Shown one piece after another: positions 18,704-26,854 of a stretch of DNA of 64,000 bases. Made by a program: the position numbers and the translations under genes. The DNA is from Natronococcus occultus SP4 (lineage in GTDB: Archaea > Halobacteriota > Halobacteria > Halobacteriales > Natrialbaceae). The stretch spans positions 2,161,001-2,225,000 of the forward strand of contig NC_019974.1 in NCBI RefSeq assembly GCF_000328685.1. Reading direction: 5' to 3'. The notes under the pieces are model-generated. The model was given only the letters and a program-made list of their open reading frames with translations, was not told the origin of the DNA and did no database searches. Positions within the stretch are counted from its first letter, which is position 1, and each line of letters opens with the position of its first letter.

Positions 18704-18717
18704 GGGTAGCGCTACCC
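18704..18717. promoter_or_regulatory. perfect 14-bp palindrome GGGTAGCGCTACCC
   Basis: It lies in the 292-bp gap after the response regulator. It has no loop, so a protein-binding site is more likely than a terminator. A TATA-like stretch follows at about 18782-18797 with no gene at leaderless distance. Confidence 0.4.
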
Positions 18718-18908
18718 GCCTCCGGCTCCCCTCGGTCCCGACCGCGTCCTCGGAGCCGGTTTCGGCGCCAGAGTCACAGATTAATGATATATTTGTTCGC
18801 GATAGCACGCCCAAAGGGGCCACACGGAGTACGAGCTGATCCGGTAACTACCGGCTAACGTCCGAAAATCACCACATAACAATTAGTGTGACTTCCATCG
18901 ACGGAAAC

Positions 18909-19184
18909 ATGAGCGAGACGATCGTCGTCGGGCTGACTGACGGGCGGGAGATCGAGGTCGACGAGCTAACCGTGCTCGAGCGGACCAACGGGAGCTGGAT
19001 CCGGTGCGTGCGGACGGAGCCGAGTCGTCGAATGGCGTTCGACGAGACGACGACGTACTACCACCTCGAGAACGACGTCGAGTACGTCGTCGAAGCCGGC
19101 CACGAGGACGCCGACCCCCACGAGACGGGTGACCAGCTGCCGGCCCTCACTGGGGTGACCGCGACGGAGGCCGGTGATGATTGA
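18909..19184 (+). CDS. small haloarchaeal protein, unknown function
   Basis: The product has 91 residues from the ATG at 18909 (MSETIVVGLTDGREIEVDELTV...). It looks like a small beta-rich domain with a WIRCVRTEPSRRMAFDE middle and HLENDVEYVVE, then an acidic tail. A TATA-like ACATAACAAT lies about 30 nt upstream. It overlaps the next gene by 8 bases. I do not recognise the family. Confidence 0.6.
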   Translation: MSETIVVGLTDGREIEVDELTVLERTNGSWIRCVRTEPSRRMAFDETTTYYHLENDVEYVVEAGHEDADPHETGDQLPALTGVTATEAGDD

Positions 19185-19356
19185 GCTGCCGGCTCCGAGC
19201 GTTCTGCTCGTCGGGACCGGTCTCTACCTGATGGCGGTGGCCACGACGCTTCGAGCGCTCCGCGGCGGTCGAAGCGAGGGGACGGGGGAGTCGGAGCCAC
19301 CGGTCCCGGAAAACGACGTCTCGGCGGAGCGACCAGCGGGTCCGGAGTCCGCCTGA
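19177..19356 (+). CDS. small single-pass membrane protein
   Basis: This 59-residue product begins inside the end of the preceding gene, suggesting translational coupling. It has one hydrophobic helix (LLVGTGLYLMAVATTLRAL) followed by a polar, proline- and acid-rich tail. No family is recognised. Coupling to the upstream small protein suggests the two act together. Confidence 0.5.
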   Translation: MIELPAPSVLLVGTGLYLMAVATTLRALRGGRSEGTGESEPPVPENDVSAERPAGPESA

Positions 19357-19405
19357 GACGCGGCGCCGGACCGAAGCCGTGGACCGGATCCAAGCGGGCG
19401 CGACG

Positions 19406-19789
19406 CTATTCCGATTCCTCTCGCCGAACTGGCGGCGTCTTCGAGACGAACTGTCCCCAGAAGTCGCGGTTTCCTGCCACCCGACTGTACCCCTGTTCGC
19501 GGACGCGCTCGTAGTCCTCGAAGTTCCGGAGGAACTCGACTACCTCCCGTACCGCGCCGACGTCGTCCATCCGGGCGAGCCCTTCCTCGATCGAGGCGCC
19601 ACAGGAGTAGACCTCGTCGTCGGTCACGAAGTGTGAACAGTCCTCGTACTCCGCGGGCAGTCGCTCGCGTAGCTCGGGAGTCAGGTCGCTAAAGCCGATG
19701 ATACGGACGTCCGTGCGGTCGTCGAACAGCTCTGCCCACCACGTACAGAACCCGCAGTCGTCGTCGAAGACGAGCGTCGGTTCGGTCAT
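19406..19789 (-). CDS. DCC family (DUF393) thiol-disulfide oxidoreductase-like protein
   Basis: The 127-residue protein starts PTLVFDDDCGFCTWWAELF, the D-x-x-C-G-F-C signature of the DCC family, a thioredoxin-like group with a likely redox CxxC. RIIGFSDLTPELRERLP and SCGASIEEGL fit the rest of that family. The start at 19789 places the motif properly. It is convergent with the small membrane protein gene, and the physiological partner is unknown. Confidence 0.88.
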   Translation of the reverse strand: MTEPTLVFDDDCGFCTWWAELFDDRTDVRIIGFSDLTPELRERLPAEYEDCSHFVTDDEVYSCGASIEEGLARMDDVGAVREVVEFLRNFEDYERVREQGYSRVAGNRDFWGQFVSKTPPVRREESE

Positions 19790-19988
19790 CGTATCGGAAA
19801 TTTTCGACGTCAGCTCACTTAGCTCCTCGGCCGGGAACACGTCCCACGGGCGATCGGTCGCTCCGAGACGGGACGATTCGTCGGAGACGTCGTCGTCGGC
19901 AGGCTCGCTGTCCGCGCCCGTTTGCTGTCGTCATCGCTGACAGTCTTCCAGCCGGAACGCTCTTGACGGCGACGGCCGACTCGAGAGT

Positions 19989-21230
19989 ATGAGCAGTGCG
20001 GCCGAATCGCTCGACGAACCCGAGGTGCTGGTCCGCGCGAAGGGACGACTCTTTCCGGACGAGGACGCCCCCGCCTACGCGGTCGCCGACACGCAGTTCG
20101 CCCGGGAGGAGTGGCGTCCCGGTCGCGCCGTCGACCCCGCGGTTCGCGAGCGCCTCGCCCCCTTCAACCACGTCCGGATCGGCGGCGGCTACCCCGATCT
20201 CGTCGGCGTCGGCCGGCTCGACCGAGAGCTGCTGGCCGTCGAACGGCTCAGCGACGAGCCGCCGCTGGTCGCCGTGGAGGCCAAGGGGGTGGCGAGCGAC
20301 GGCGTCGACACTCGGCGGGGGATCGTCCAGGCCTACGACCGGCTCGGGGAGGCCAACGCGGCCTACCTCGCTGCCCCCGCACCCGCCGTCTCCGAGACCG
20401 ATCGCACGCTGGCCCGGGAGCTGAACGTCGGCGTCCTCGGCGTCGAGCGGGACGGGTCGGTGGCGACGCTCGAGGTCCCGCGGGTCGTCGGCGGGCGGAC
20501 GACGACGGAGGCGACGGCGATCCGGTTCCAGGCGAGCGCGCAGGGCGTCGCCGACAGATCGTTCGGCCTGAACCACCCGAAGAACTACCTGGGGTATCCG
20601 ATCGCCCACTACGCCGACGGCGACACCGCGACCCTGCTCTCGCGGTACGACGTCGTCGGCGCCGTCGACGACGCCCGGAAGGGCGCCGCGTTCCTGGGCC
20701 TGATCGAGGACGCACCGGGCGGGATCGAGCTCACTCCCCTCGGGAAGGAGGTCGTCCGGTTCGCGAAGCGGACCGCTGGATCGGTCGAGGGGGCCCTTGC
20801 GACGTTTGCCGACTGGTACCGCTCACGGAAACGGTTCGTCGAGCTGGCGCCCGCGTGGGGGGAGCTCGCCCGTCGGGTCGTGTTCGCGTACCCGGCCACG
20901 GAGCTGCTCGTCACCGAACTGCAGGCGCTCCACCGGGACGGGCTCCGGGAGCCGTCGCTCGTCGAGTTCCTTGAGTACCTCCACGAGCTCCACCCCTCCT
21001 TCGCCGTGGAGCTGTTCGTCCGCGGCGACGAGGACGTCCGCGGGCGGGCGCTGACGAGCGACGGTGAGCTCCGGCGGACCCCTCTCGAGGACGGCGAGAG
21101 CTACCACTCGCCGACGGTGTTCCAGCTGAAGACGATGCTGTACCACGTCGGGATCCTCACCGAGCGGGGTCGCGAGCCCCATCGTCTCGACCCGACCGAC
21201 GACGTCTGGGCGCTGCGGGAGTCGGTCTGA
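19989..21230 (+). CDS. haloarchaeal protein with PD-(D/E)xK-like nuclease signature
   Basis: In this 413-residue protein, residues about 58-90 read GGGYPDLVGVG...PPLVAVEAKG, which is the PD...ExK layout of restriction-endonuclease-fold enzymes, followed by RGIVQAYDRLGEANAAYLAAP, a good QxxxY helix. The C-terminal half has an HTH-like stretch (AAFLGLIEDAPGGIELTPLGKEVVRF). I infer a DNA-binding, possibly nuclease, protein. No named family is recognised and no companion helicase or methylase lies beside it. Confidence 0.7.
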   Translation: MSSAAESLDEPEVLVRAKGRLFPDEDAPAYAVADTQFAREEWRPGRAVDPAVRERLAPFNHVRIGGGYPDLVGVGRLDRELLAVERLSDEPPLVAVEAKGVASDGVDTRRGIVQAYDRLGEANAAYLAAPAPAVSETDRTLARELNVGVLGVERDGSVATLEVPRVVGGRTTTEATAIRFQASAQGVADRSFGLNHPKNYLGYPIAHYADGDTATLLSRYDVVGAVDDARKGAAFLGLIEDAPGGIELTPLGKEVVRFAKRTAGSVEGALATFADWYRSRKRFVELAPAWGELARRVVFAYPATELLVTELQALHRDGLREPSLVEFLEYLHELHPSFAVELFVRGDEDVRGRALTSDGELRRTPLEDGESYHSPTVFQLKTMLYHVGILTERGREPHRLDPTDDVWALRESV

Positions 21231-21278
21231 GCGCCAGGGTGTACGAGAAATCGTCGACTACGGGCGGTTCTGCGGTCC

Positions 21279-21291
21279 ATACTTATTCCCT
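21279..21291 (+). promoter_or_regulatory. TATA region of the leader ORF/aminotransferase transcript
   Basis: CATACTTATTCCC centres about 28 nt ahead of the ATG at 21312, so transcription would begin at that small ORF rather than at the aminotransferase. Confidence 0.45.
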
Positions 21292-21311
21292 AGATCGTGA
21301 CAGCGCTACCC

Positions 21312-21428
21312 ATGTGCACGAACAGGGGCGCCGACGAACGCTGCGGGGGAACCGAATCGATCGATCCGAGGACCCGGAGCGGGACGGAAGCCGACGGAGC
21401 GCCCGGTCGATCGGGGGTGGCCCGATGA
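21312..21428 (+). CDS. 38-aa leader ORF overlapping the aminotransferase start
   Basis: The frame reads MCTNRGADERCGGTES... and ends at a TGA that overlaps the ATG of the next gene as ATGA. A TATA box stands at leaderless distance from its ATG. This suggests it is translated first and the aminotransferase follows by re-initiation. The peptide itself has no recognisable domain, and coding is not proved. Confidence 0.4.
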   Translation: MCTNRGADERCGGTESIDPRTRSGTEADGAPGRSGVAR

Positions 21429-22603
21429 CCGACGAGTATCCGATCGCGACGGGCGGCTCGTTCCCGGGCAAGGAGTGGATCCTGGCAGCGATAGAGCGGA
21501 TGCTCGACGGCGACGCCGCGCTGACGATGGCAGAGCACTGCCGAGCGTTCGAGCGGGAGGTCGCCGACTCCGTCGGCCGCGAGCACGGGATCACGACCAA
21601 CTCCTGTACCTCGGCTCTCGAGACGAGCCTGCGGGCCCTCGAGGACCGCGGCGAGGAGGTGATCGTCCCGATCCAGACGTTCGCCGCGAACGCCTCGTCG
21701 GTGCTGACCGCGGGCTACGAGCTCCGCTTCGCCGACATCGAGCCCGCGGACCACAACATTTCACTGGAGTCGGTCGCCGACAAGATTAGCGACGACACCG
21801 CGGCCGTCGTCGCCGTCCACTTCGCGGGTAACGTCTGCGAGCGAACCGCCGAGCTGCGAGAACTGTGCGAGGCCCACGACGCCGTCCTGATCGAGGACTG
21901 CTCGCACGCCCACGGCGCGACGATCGACGGCCGGCCCGCCGGGAGCATCGGCCACCTCGCTTGCTTCTCCTTCTATGCGACGAAAGTCCTGACGACCGGG
22001 GAGGGCGGCATGGTCCTGACCGACGACGACACCCTCGCCCGACGGGTGGCTGCCATCCGGAACCGCGGGCTCGATCCCGCGAGCGACGACGCCCGGTTTA
22101 CGTTCCTCGGGAGCAACTACCGCCTCTCGGAGTTCGCGGCCGTCCTCGGGCGCAGCCAGCTCGAGCACGTCGACGAGTTCGTCGTCCACCGCAACGAGCT
22201 CGCCCGGAGCTACGACGATCGGCTCGCGGAACTCACAGCCGACGGGCTCGCCCGTCCGATTGCGCCGCCGTCGAACGTTCGCTCGAGCTACTGGCGCTAC
22301 CCCGTCGCGCTCGCGAGCGGGCTGGACCGGGAGCGGATCCGGGACCGCCTCGCCGCAGACGGAATCACGATCGACTGGGCCTACGACCCGCCGCTGCACC
22401 GCCAGCCGTTCGTCACCGATCGGTACGACACCGACGGGGTCGCCCCAGAGGGGACCGCGGCGATGGGACGGCACATCTGTCTCCCGATCCACCGGGATCT
22501 CTCGCCCGAGGACGCGGCGTACGTCGGCGATCGGGTCGTCGAGACGATCCGGGAGGCAGCGCCGTCGGCGACGGTTGGCGCCAAGAGTCTCGACCGTCGG
22601 TAA
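21425..22603 (+). CDS. DegT/DnrJ/EryC1/StrS-type aminotransferase
   Basis: This 392-residue PLP enzyme is of the sugar-aminotransferase family. Visible landmarks are TTNSCTSALETSLRAL, VIEDCSHAHGAT-like LIEDCSHAHG, and the PLP lysine Lys187 in FYATKVLTTGEGGMV. Members transfer an amino group from glutamate to a keto-sugar used in glycans. Two in-frame options exist upstream but ATG 21425 gives the expected start (MTDEYPIATGGSFPGKEWI). No other sugar-nucleotide genes adjoin it, so the pathway is open. Confidence 0.92.
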   Translation: MTDEYPIATGGSFPGKEWILAAIERMLDGDAALTMAEHCRAFEREVADSVGREHGITTNSCTSALETSLRALEDRGEEVIVPIQTFAANASSVLTAGYELRFADIEPADHNISLESVADKISDDTAAVVAVHFAGNVCERTAELRELCEAHDAVLIEDCSHAHGATIDGRPAGSIGHLACFSFYATKVLTTGEGGMVLTDDDTLARRVAAIRNRGLDPASDDARFTFLGSNYRLSEFAAVLGRSQLEHVDEFVVHRNELARSYDDRLAELTADGLARPIAPPSNVRSSYWRYPVALASGLDRERIRDRLAADGITIDWAYDPPLHRQPFVTDRYDTDGVAPEGTAAMGRHICLPIHRDLSPEDAAYVGDRVVETIREAAPSATVGAKSLDRR

Positions 22604-22624
22604 CCGCACCCGGGGATCGCGGGA

Positions 22625-22729
22625 TTAGTCCTCGTTCTCCTCGTCGGGCTCCGCGTCGGTCTCGTCCTGGCGTGATTCGTCCTCAGGGATCTCCTCGGTC
22701 TTCTCCTCGTCGGTCGTCTCGTCAGTCAT
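22625..22729 (-). CDS. possible 34-aa acidic microprotein
   Basis: MTDETTDEEKTEEIPEDESR and a further 14 acidic residues form a complete small frame on the minus strand, convergent with the aminotransferase. About half the residues are Asp or Glu, far beyond what a random frame would give, but low-complexity acid-rich codons also arise by chance in this DNA. No promoter is clear. The rest of 22730-22938 shows nothing I can identify. Confidence 0.3.
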   Translation of the reverse strand: MTDETTDEEKTEEIPEDESRQDETDAEPDEENED

Positions 22730-22938
22730 GGTATCGGTGCCACGCGACCGACGGTTCTGAACCTTCGCCCGGAGTGCGACGGGGCGTCCTCGAGGACGGA
22801 TGGTTGGGGTTGCGTCCTCGAAAAGCGCCAGTGAACGGAAGAACGCGCTACGTCGCAGTCCCGGGACGAGGACGACGAGCTGAACGAGACCGGAACGTGT
22901 AAATACACTGTCTCAAGTTCCGCAACACCTGATTGATC

Positions 22939-22945
22939 GTTTTAA
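22939..22945 (+). promoter_or_regulatory. TATA box of the CPBP protease gene
   Basis: GTTTTAA lies about 25-31 nt upstream of the ATG at 22970. Confidence 0.45.
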
Positions 22946-22969
22946 TGGGAATTCGGTAGTAGGTGGCTC

Positions 22970-23854
22970 ATGATCCGTGATTCCTCCTCGGGACGAATTC
23001 GGGCAGGATTGCGGGCCGTACTCCCTGCGGTTGTAACACTCGCGTTGATACTCGTCTGGCAACAGGGAGTCTCCCCGGTAGCGAGAATCGAGACGGATTC
23101 GTGGCTGGAGGCGATGAGCGTGATCAGTGTCGACAGTATCGGGTACGTAGTGGCGATTCTCGTTGCGCTGTGGGTGGCTAGTCGGCTTGATAGACGCCAG
23201 TATCGCGCCTTCGGCTTAGATGTCACTCGTCGCTGGCTCGGGAATTTTATTGTTGGGGTTGTGATTGGTCTCGGGGCGTTCCTGCTTTCGACATGGTATG
23301 CACAGTTCCGGGGAGTGATCGAGATAAGCTCGTTGCTGTCTGAAGTTTCGGTGGGTAGCCTCGAGGTGATGATTGTAACGGGCGTGATCGCATTCGGCGT
23401 GTCTTTTCTCATTCAGAACATCTTTGAAGAGATCGTTTACCGAGGGATTATGTTACAGAACTTTGCGGAGGGGCTCGTGGAGCGTGGCTTCTCACCGCTC
23501 TGGAGCATCCTGGTTGCAGCCCTCGGCAGTAGCGTGCTGTTCGGGGTGTTTCATATCCCGCTTCGAGGTATCGCTCCGTCGATCGATGCAGCCTTTGTTG
23601 GGCTTACGTTTGCGTTGGCGTACGTCCTCACGGGCAACTTGGGTCTCGCAATCGGGGTTCACTTCGGTCGCTTTCCGATCGAATTGCTGGTGGTTGGTGC
23701 TGCAGATCCCCTCGGGTTGTCTGCAGTGATTGAATTCACAGCCGCGGCACCAGATGTGGAACTTGTCCGTATGGGGCTTACTACGATAGCGATTCTCACG
23801 TGGGTGTACTTCGTCTACGGGGAGATTTCGATCGACAAAACTGTTTATCAGTAA
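22970..23854 (+). CDS. CPBP family intramembrane metalloprotease
   Basis: This 294-residue protein has about eight membrane helices. The three CPBP/CAAX-protease (Abi) motifs are present: FEEIVYRGIM with paired glutamates, SSVLFGVFHIP with the first histidine, and LGLAIGVHFGRF with the second. Such proteases process prenylated or peptide substrates, and some give immunity to bacteriocin-like peptides. The GC content is lower than in upstream genes, and it is the last host gene before the integrated element, so it may itself have been acquired. Confidence 0.9.
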   Translation: MIRDSSSGRIRAGLRAVLPAVVTLALILVWQQGVSPVARIETDSWLEAMSVISVDSIGYVVAILVALWVASRLDRRQYRAFGLDVTRRWLGNFIVGVVIGLGAFLLSTWYAQFRGVIEISSLLSEVSVGSLEVMIVTGVIAFGVSFLIQNIFEEIVYRGIMLQNFAEGLVERGFSPLWSILVAALGSSVLFGVFHIPLRGIAPSIDAAFVGLTFALAYVLTGNLGLAIGVHFGRFPIELLVVGAADPLGLSAVIEFTAAAPDVELVRMGLTTIAILTWVYFVYGEISIDKTVYQ

Positions 23855-24229
23855 CCCGTTAGGCTCTGCCGTAGAATCCTTCCCACGGCCTTCAAAATGC
23901 AGCCCTTATACGAAAAGTATCATTTTGAGAGTTGCATAATACTGCTGTGCCACTGAATGTGCTAGTCAGTACCACAATAATGCTATCGGAATGTTTGGTT
24001 GTACGGAAGTATAAGACAGAGTCGACCTACAAGAGAGAACAGAACTGTCCCGCACCTAGTCCGTTATGGAACGGAATCAAATCATCAAAAGTGAGAACGC
24101 GTCCTATATACGCCGTCTGACGGATGTGGGTCGTTCCCTAACGGAACGAGCGCTCGGAAGGAGAATATCAAAAGAACGGTAAAAAGATTACCGTCATCTG
24201 TTGATTTTACCCGATGTACGCTTATAAAG
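23855..24229. other. gene-free AT-richer stretch between CPBP gene and the tRNA scars
   Basis: No credible frame is seen. There are two short hairpins, TCCGTT-ATGG-AACGGA (about 24059) and CGTTCC-CTAAC-GGAACG (about 24131). It is probably degraded DNA from earlier insertion events. Confidence 0.4.
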
Positions 24230-24244
24230 CGGGCGCGACGGGAG
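24230..24244. repeat. tRNA-Arg 3'-end fragment, outermost copy
   Basis: GCGGGCGCGACGGGA equals the acceptor/T-stem end of the tRNA-Arg at 59399 (minus-strand orientation), without the T-loop. Confidence 0.55.
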
Positions 24245-24305
24245 TGAGCGAACGCACCGCGTTCGCGAGCTACGTCGCGCTCGCGAGACGAGTGAAACGA
24301 GCCGA

Positions 24306-24353
24306 GCGGGCGCGACGGGATTATGAACCACGGTTGGAGCAAAGCTCCTCCCT
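24306..24353. repeat. tRNA-Arg 3'-end fragment and inverted partner
   Basis: GCGGGCGCGACGGGATTATG resembles the tRNA 3' end with one insertion. It is followed by GGAGC-AAA-GCTCC and then TTCAAATCCCGT in the opposite orientation, so two tRNA T-arm fragments face each other. Confidence 0.5.
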
Positions 24354-24424
24354 GATTCAAATCCCGTTTCCCGTCGCTGCCGCTCGCGAATTTGCTCGCG
24401 GCAGAACGACGGGCGCGACGGGAT
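24353..24424. repeat. imperfect inverted repeat ending in attL
   Basis: ATTCAAATCCCGT at 24356-24368 is the plus-strand form of the T-arm and faces the attL copy. Between them CTGCCGC...GCGGCAG forms an inner hairpin. Confidence 0.45.
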
Positions 24425-24440
24425 TTGAACCCGCGACATC
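24410..24440. repeat. attL (31-bp tRNA-Arg 3' duplicate)
   Basis: Starts CGGGCGCGACGGGATTTGAA and ends CATC; identical to attR. Identity stops at AGGGTG here versus TTGGTC at the right, marking the crossover limit. Confidence 0.9.
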
Positions 24441-24552
24441 AGGGTGAAAATAATACCGTGACGCCCTGTACCGTCGGAAAACGGGACACCAGACCCGTCC
24501 GATGCGGGTAACGGGAACCCCCTCTGCCGTGTCACGAGGAGCGATTCCAAAA

Positions 24553-25572
24553 ATGGCACGAAACAGCGAACGTGAATACGAACACATCACACCCAGCGAA
24601 GCGTTAGAACTGTATCTCGAAGAGAAAGGACAGGAGTGTTCACCTGCAACGATCCGTAGCCATCGAAGCCGCCTGTCGCACTTCATTGACTGGTTCCAGC
24701 AGGAGACAGACTACACCCACGTTCACGAACTGGGTGGACTGGACATCCGACGATTCCGCAGTTGGCGGTTCACTGACCACAGTAACGACACGATCGCAAC
24801 ACAACTGGACACCCTACGCGTGTTCTGCAAATTCCTCAGGAACATCGACGCAATCGAACCAACGCTACCCGAGAAAGTAGAGTCACCAAACCGAGGAGGG
24901 CAGCGTAGCAACGAGATTACCGCAGAACGAGCGAAAAACATCCTCACCCACTTGGATCGATACCAGTACGCGTCCCTACAACATACCCTCACGCACTTGT
25001 TGTGGTGGTCTATGTGCAGGGTTGGGGCAGTTCACAGTATTGACCTCGATGATCTTGACCTCGAAGACGGCTACATCACGTTGGAACACCGACCGGAGAC
25101 GGGTACTTCGTTGAAGAACCAGGGGGAGTCGGAGCGTACTATCAGTATCAACCGTGAAACGTGCCAAATCCTACGCGACTACATCGATCAGACACGCCCC
25201 GAAGTGACGGATGATTACGACCGCGAACCATTACTCGCCAGCAAGTACGGCAGATATCATAGGAATACTCTGCGCAATCACGTGTACGCAGTTACTCGGC
25301 CGTGTCTTGTTCGGAACTGTCCTCACGAGGAAGATCCAGAGACTTGCGAGGCTGCTCAGACCAACAATGATGCGTGTAAATGCGACTCCTCTGAAAGCAC
25401 TCACGCAATCAGACGAGGGAGTATCAGTTGGCATCTTCGAGAGGAAACGGGGAAGCAAACAGTGTCGGATAGGGCGGATGTTTCCCCATCCGTGATTGAC
25501 GAACACTACTCAACACTATCTGACACCGAGAAGGCTGACGTAAGGCGAGAGCAATTACCAGACTCGCTATAA
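24553..25572 (+). CDS. tyrosine-type site-specific integrase
   Basis: This 339-residue recombinase carries out integration at tRNA-Arg. The SAM-like N-terminal domain (TPSEALELYLEEKGQECSP...) precedes the catalytic domain with Arg156 (MCRVGA), the HxxR box at His284-Arg287 (HAIRRGS) and nucleophile Tyr319 (DEHYSTLSD). An inserted cysteine-rich loop (CPHEEDPETC...CKC) may bind zinc. The ATG at 24553 gives the expected N-terminus. The gene is next to attL and reads into the element, as usual for archaeal tRNA-targeting elements. Confidence 0.93.
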   Translation: MARNSEREYEHITPSEALELYLEEKGQECSPATIRSHRSRLSHFIDWFQQETDYTHVHELGGLDIRRFRSWRFTDHSNDTIATQLDTLRVFCKFLRNIDAIEPTLPEKVESPNRGGQRSNEITAERAKNILTHLDRYQYASLQHTLTHLLWWSMCRVGAVHSIDLDDLDLEDGYITLEHRPETGTSLKNQGESERTISINRETCQILRDYIDQTRPEVTDDYDREPLLASKYGRYHRNTLRNHVYAVTRPCLVRNCPHEEDPETCEAAQTNNDACKCDSSESTHAIRRGSISWHLREETGKQTVSDRADVSPSVIDEHYSTLSDTEKADVRREQLPDSL

Positions 25573-25966
25573 CTACTCTTTCGTGTTCCTTCTCGACAAG
25601 ACACAGATATATTCCACGCCCTAGTTGTGGAATTAACCCCTTTATCCAGTGTTTTCTTGTCCTTCAAGGTCTGAAGTGCCGAAAATCGAAAAAAGCACAG
25701 AGTTTAAACATAATGTCCACACATCCTATCAATAGACGTCAACAGACGCGAAATGTCGACGTCCAAAGACAGGCAAAAAGCCATACACGGCCGAGACGAG
25801 CGATGAAATATCAGTAGTTAGGTATGAGACTGCGTAGATGAATCAACCGCCGAATAGCAGCCGCTATCGAAAACACAAAGAATGAACAACAAGACTGTGT
25901 GCGAATCGAATATCGAGTTGTACAGCCTAAAAATTAACGACCGAATCAAAACCGGGGTGGTCAGCG
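25573..25966. other. gene-free region after the integrase
   Basis: The region is AT-richer than the flanking genes, with short A runs, many stops and no credible gene. It carries one inverted repeat at its left end (listed separately). It may hold attachment-arm or control sites for the integrase, but no repeated motif stands out. Confidence 0.4.
25611..25633. promoter_or_regulatory. inverted repeat after integrase gene
   Basis: ATTCCAC and GTGGAAT, 7-bp arms with a 9-base loop, 38 bases past the integrase stop. It may be a terminator hairpin or a protein site. Confidence 0.4.
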
Positions 25967-26797
25967 ATGAGTGACGTAGACCCGCGACTCCGCGTCTTCG
26001 TCGACCTGTTCAACCTCGCCTACCCCGACTGGAACCCGCCGACAGGGTCTAACCTGAAACCCGAACACGTTGACTTCCACGACAATCTGACGTCCGTCAA
26101 CGGAAGCCTCGGTGTGACGAGTAATGGAGAAGTGATTTACCGGGTGAACACTGGAAAGTGGAGGAGTTGGGACGTAAACCGACGTCTCAAGTTGGTTATC
26201 CACGAACTCGGGCACGTTAAGCATCAGAACCACTCGCCCGACTTCTGGAACCGAGTCGTCGAAATCTACCACACCTTCCACGAACACAAAGACGAGGTGG
26301 ACGACATCATTGCCGGTGACATCGACTGGTCGGAAGTTCGCGAACACCTCGTAAACAACCCGACTAACCGTATGGTGGATAACCGGGTTGAAACTGCCTA
26401 CGAGCGCCAGTTGAAATTGGCAGATGAACTTGGATATCCGGAAGACGATATTCCGCCGTTCGACGAGATGGAGATCCTTCGCGTTCGTCGTGATTCGCCG
26501 GATGAGACCTTCGTCGAACCGAAGAATCTTGTGTGGGAGAGACACGACATTGACGATCTTGTTACTTACTTCCGGTCGCCTAACCGCGAAGGGATCAGGT
26601 ACAATAACGGTTCGTACCGTGTTGATCCGCCGAAAGGTGTGGAAGTTGAACCCGGGCACATTCAGGTCGTGGAGGGACACAAGCGGGCGGAGATTCTCTT
26701 CCACACGCACCTCAAGCAGAGTTTCCGGTCGAGGGTGTTGGTTCGGTTGGTTGATGATGAGGATGTGGGTGGTGATGCGGCTGTCGCTGACGACTAA
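25967..26797 (+). CDS. YgjP/SprT-like zinc metallopeptidase domain protein
   Basis: The 276-residue protein carries HELGHVKHQNHSPDFWNRV at about 84-102: HExxH followed by a third histidine in the NHSPxFW context typical of the YgjP/DUF45-WLM metallopeptidase clan. The preceding helix (RRLKLVIHELGH) fits. The C-terminal half is strand-rich and ends in an acidic tail. In other organisms such domains are found with restriction or DNA-protein-crosslink repair functions. Here the role is unknown; it is the first gene after the integrase on the same strand. Confidence 0.75.
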   Translation: MSDVDPRLRVFVDLFNLAYPDWNPPTGSNLKPEHVDFHDNLTSVNGSLGVTSNGEVIYRVNTGKWRSWDVNRRLKLVIHELGHVKHQNHSPDFWNRVVEIYHTFHEHKDEVDDIIAGDIDWSEVREHLVNNPTNRMVDNRVETAYERQLKLADELGYPEDDIPPFDEMEILRVRRDSPDETFVEPKNLVWERHDIDDLVTYFRSPNREGIRYNNGSYRVDPPKGVEVEPGHIQVVEGHKRAEILFHTHLKQSFRSRVLVRLVDDEDVGGDAAVADD

Positions 26798-26854
26798 CTA
26801 ACCCACTCCATCCCCGGCGTAACAACTATCACATTACTGGATAAACCAACACCA

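Noticed and set aside
24059-24147. Insertion-sequence terminal repeats
   Set aside because: The two short hairpins are unrelated to each other and no transposase or target duplication is present.
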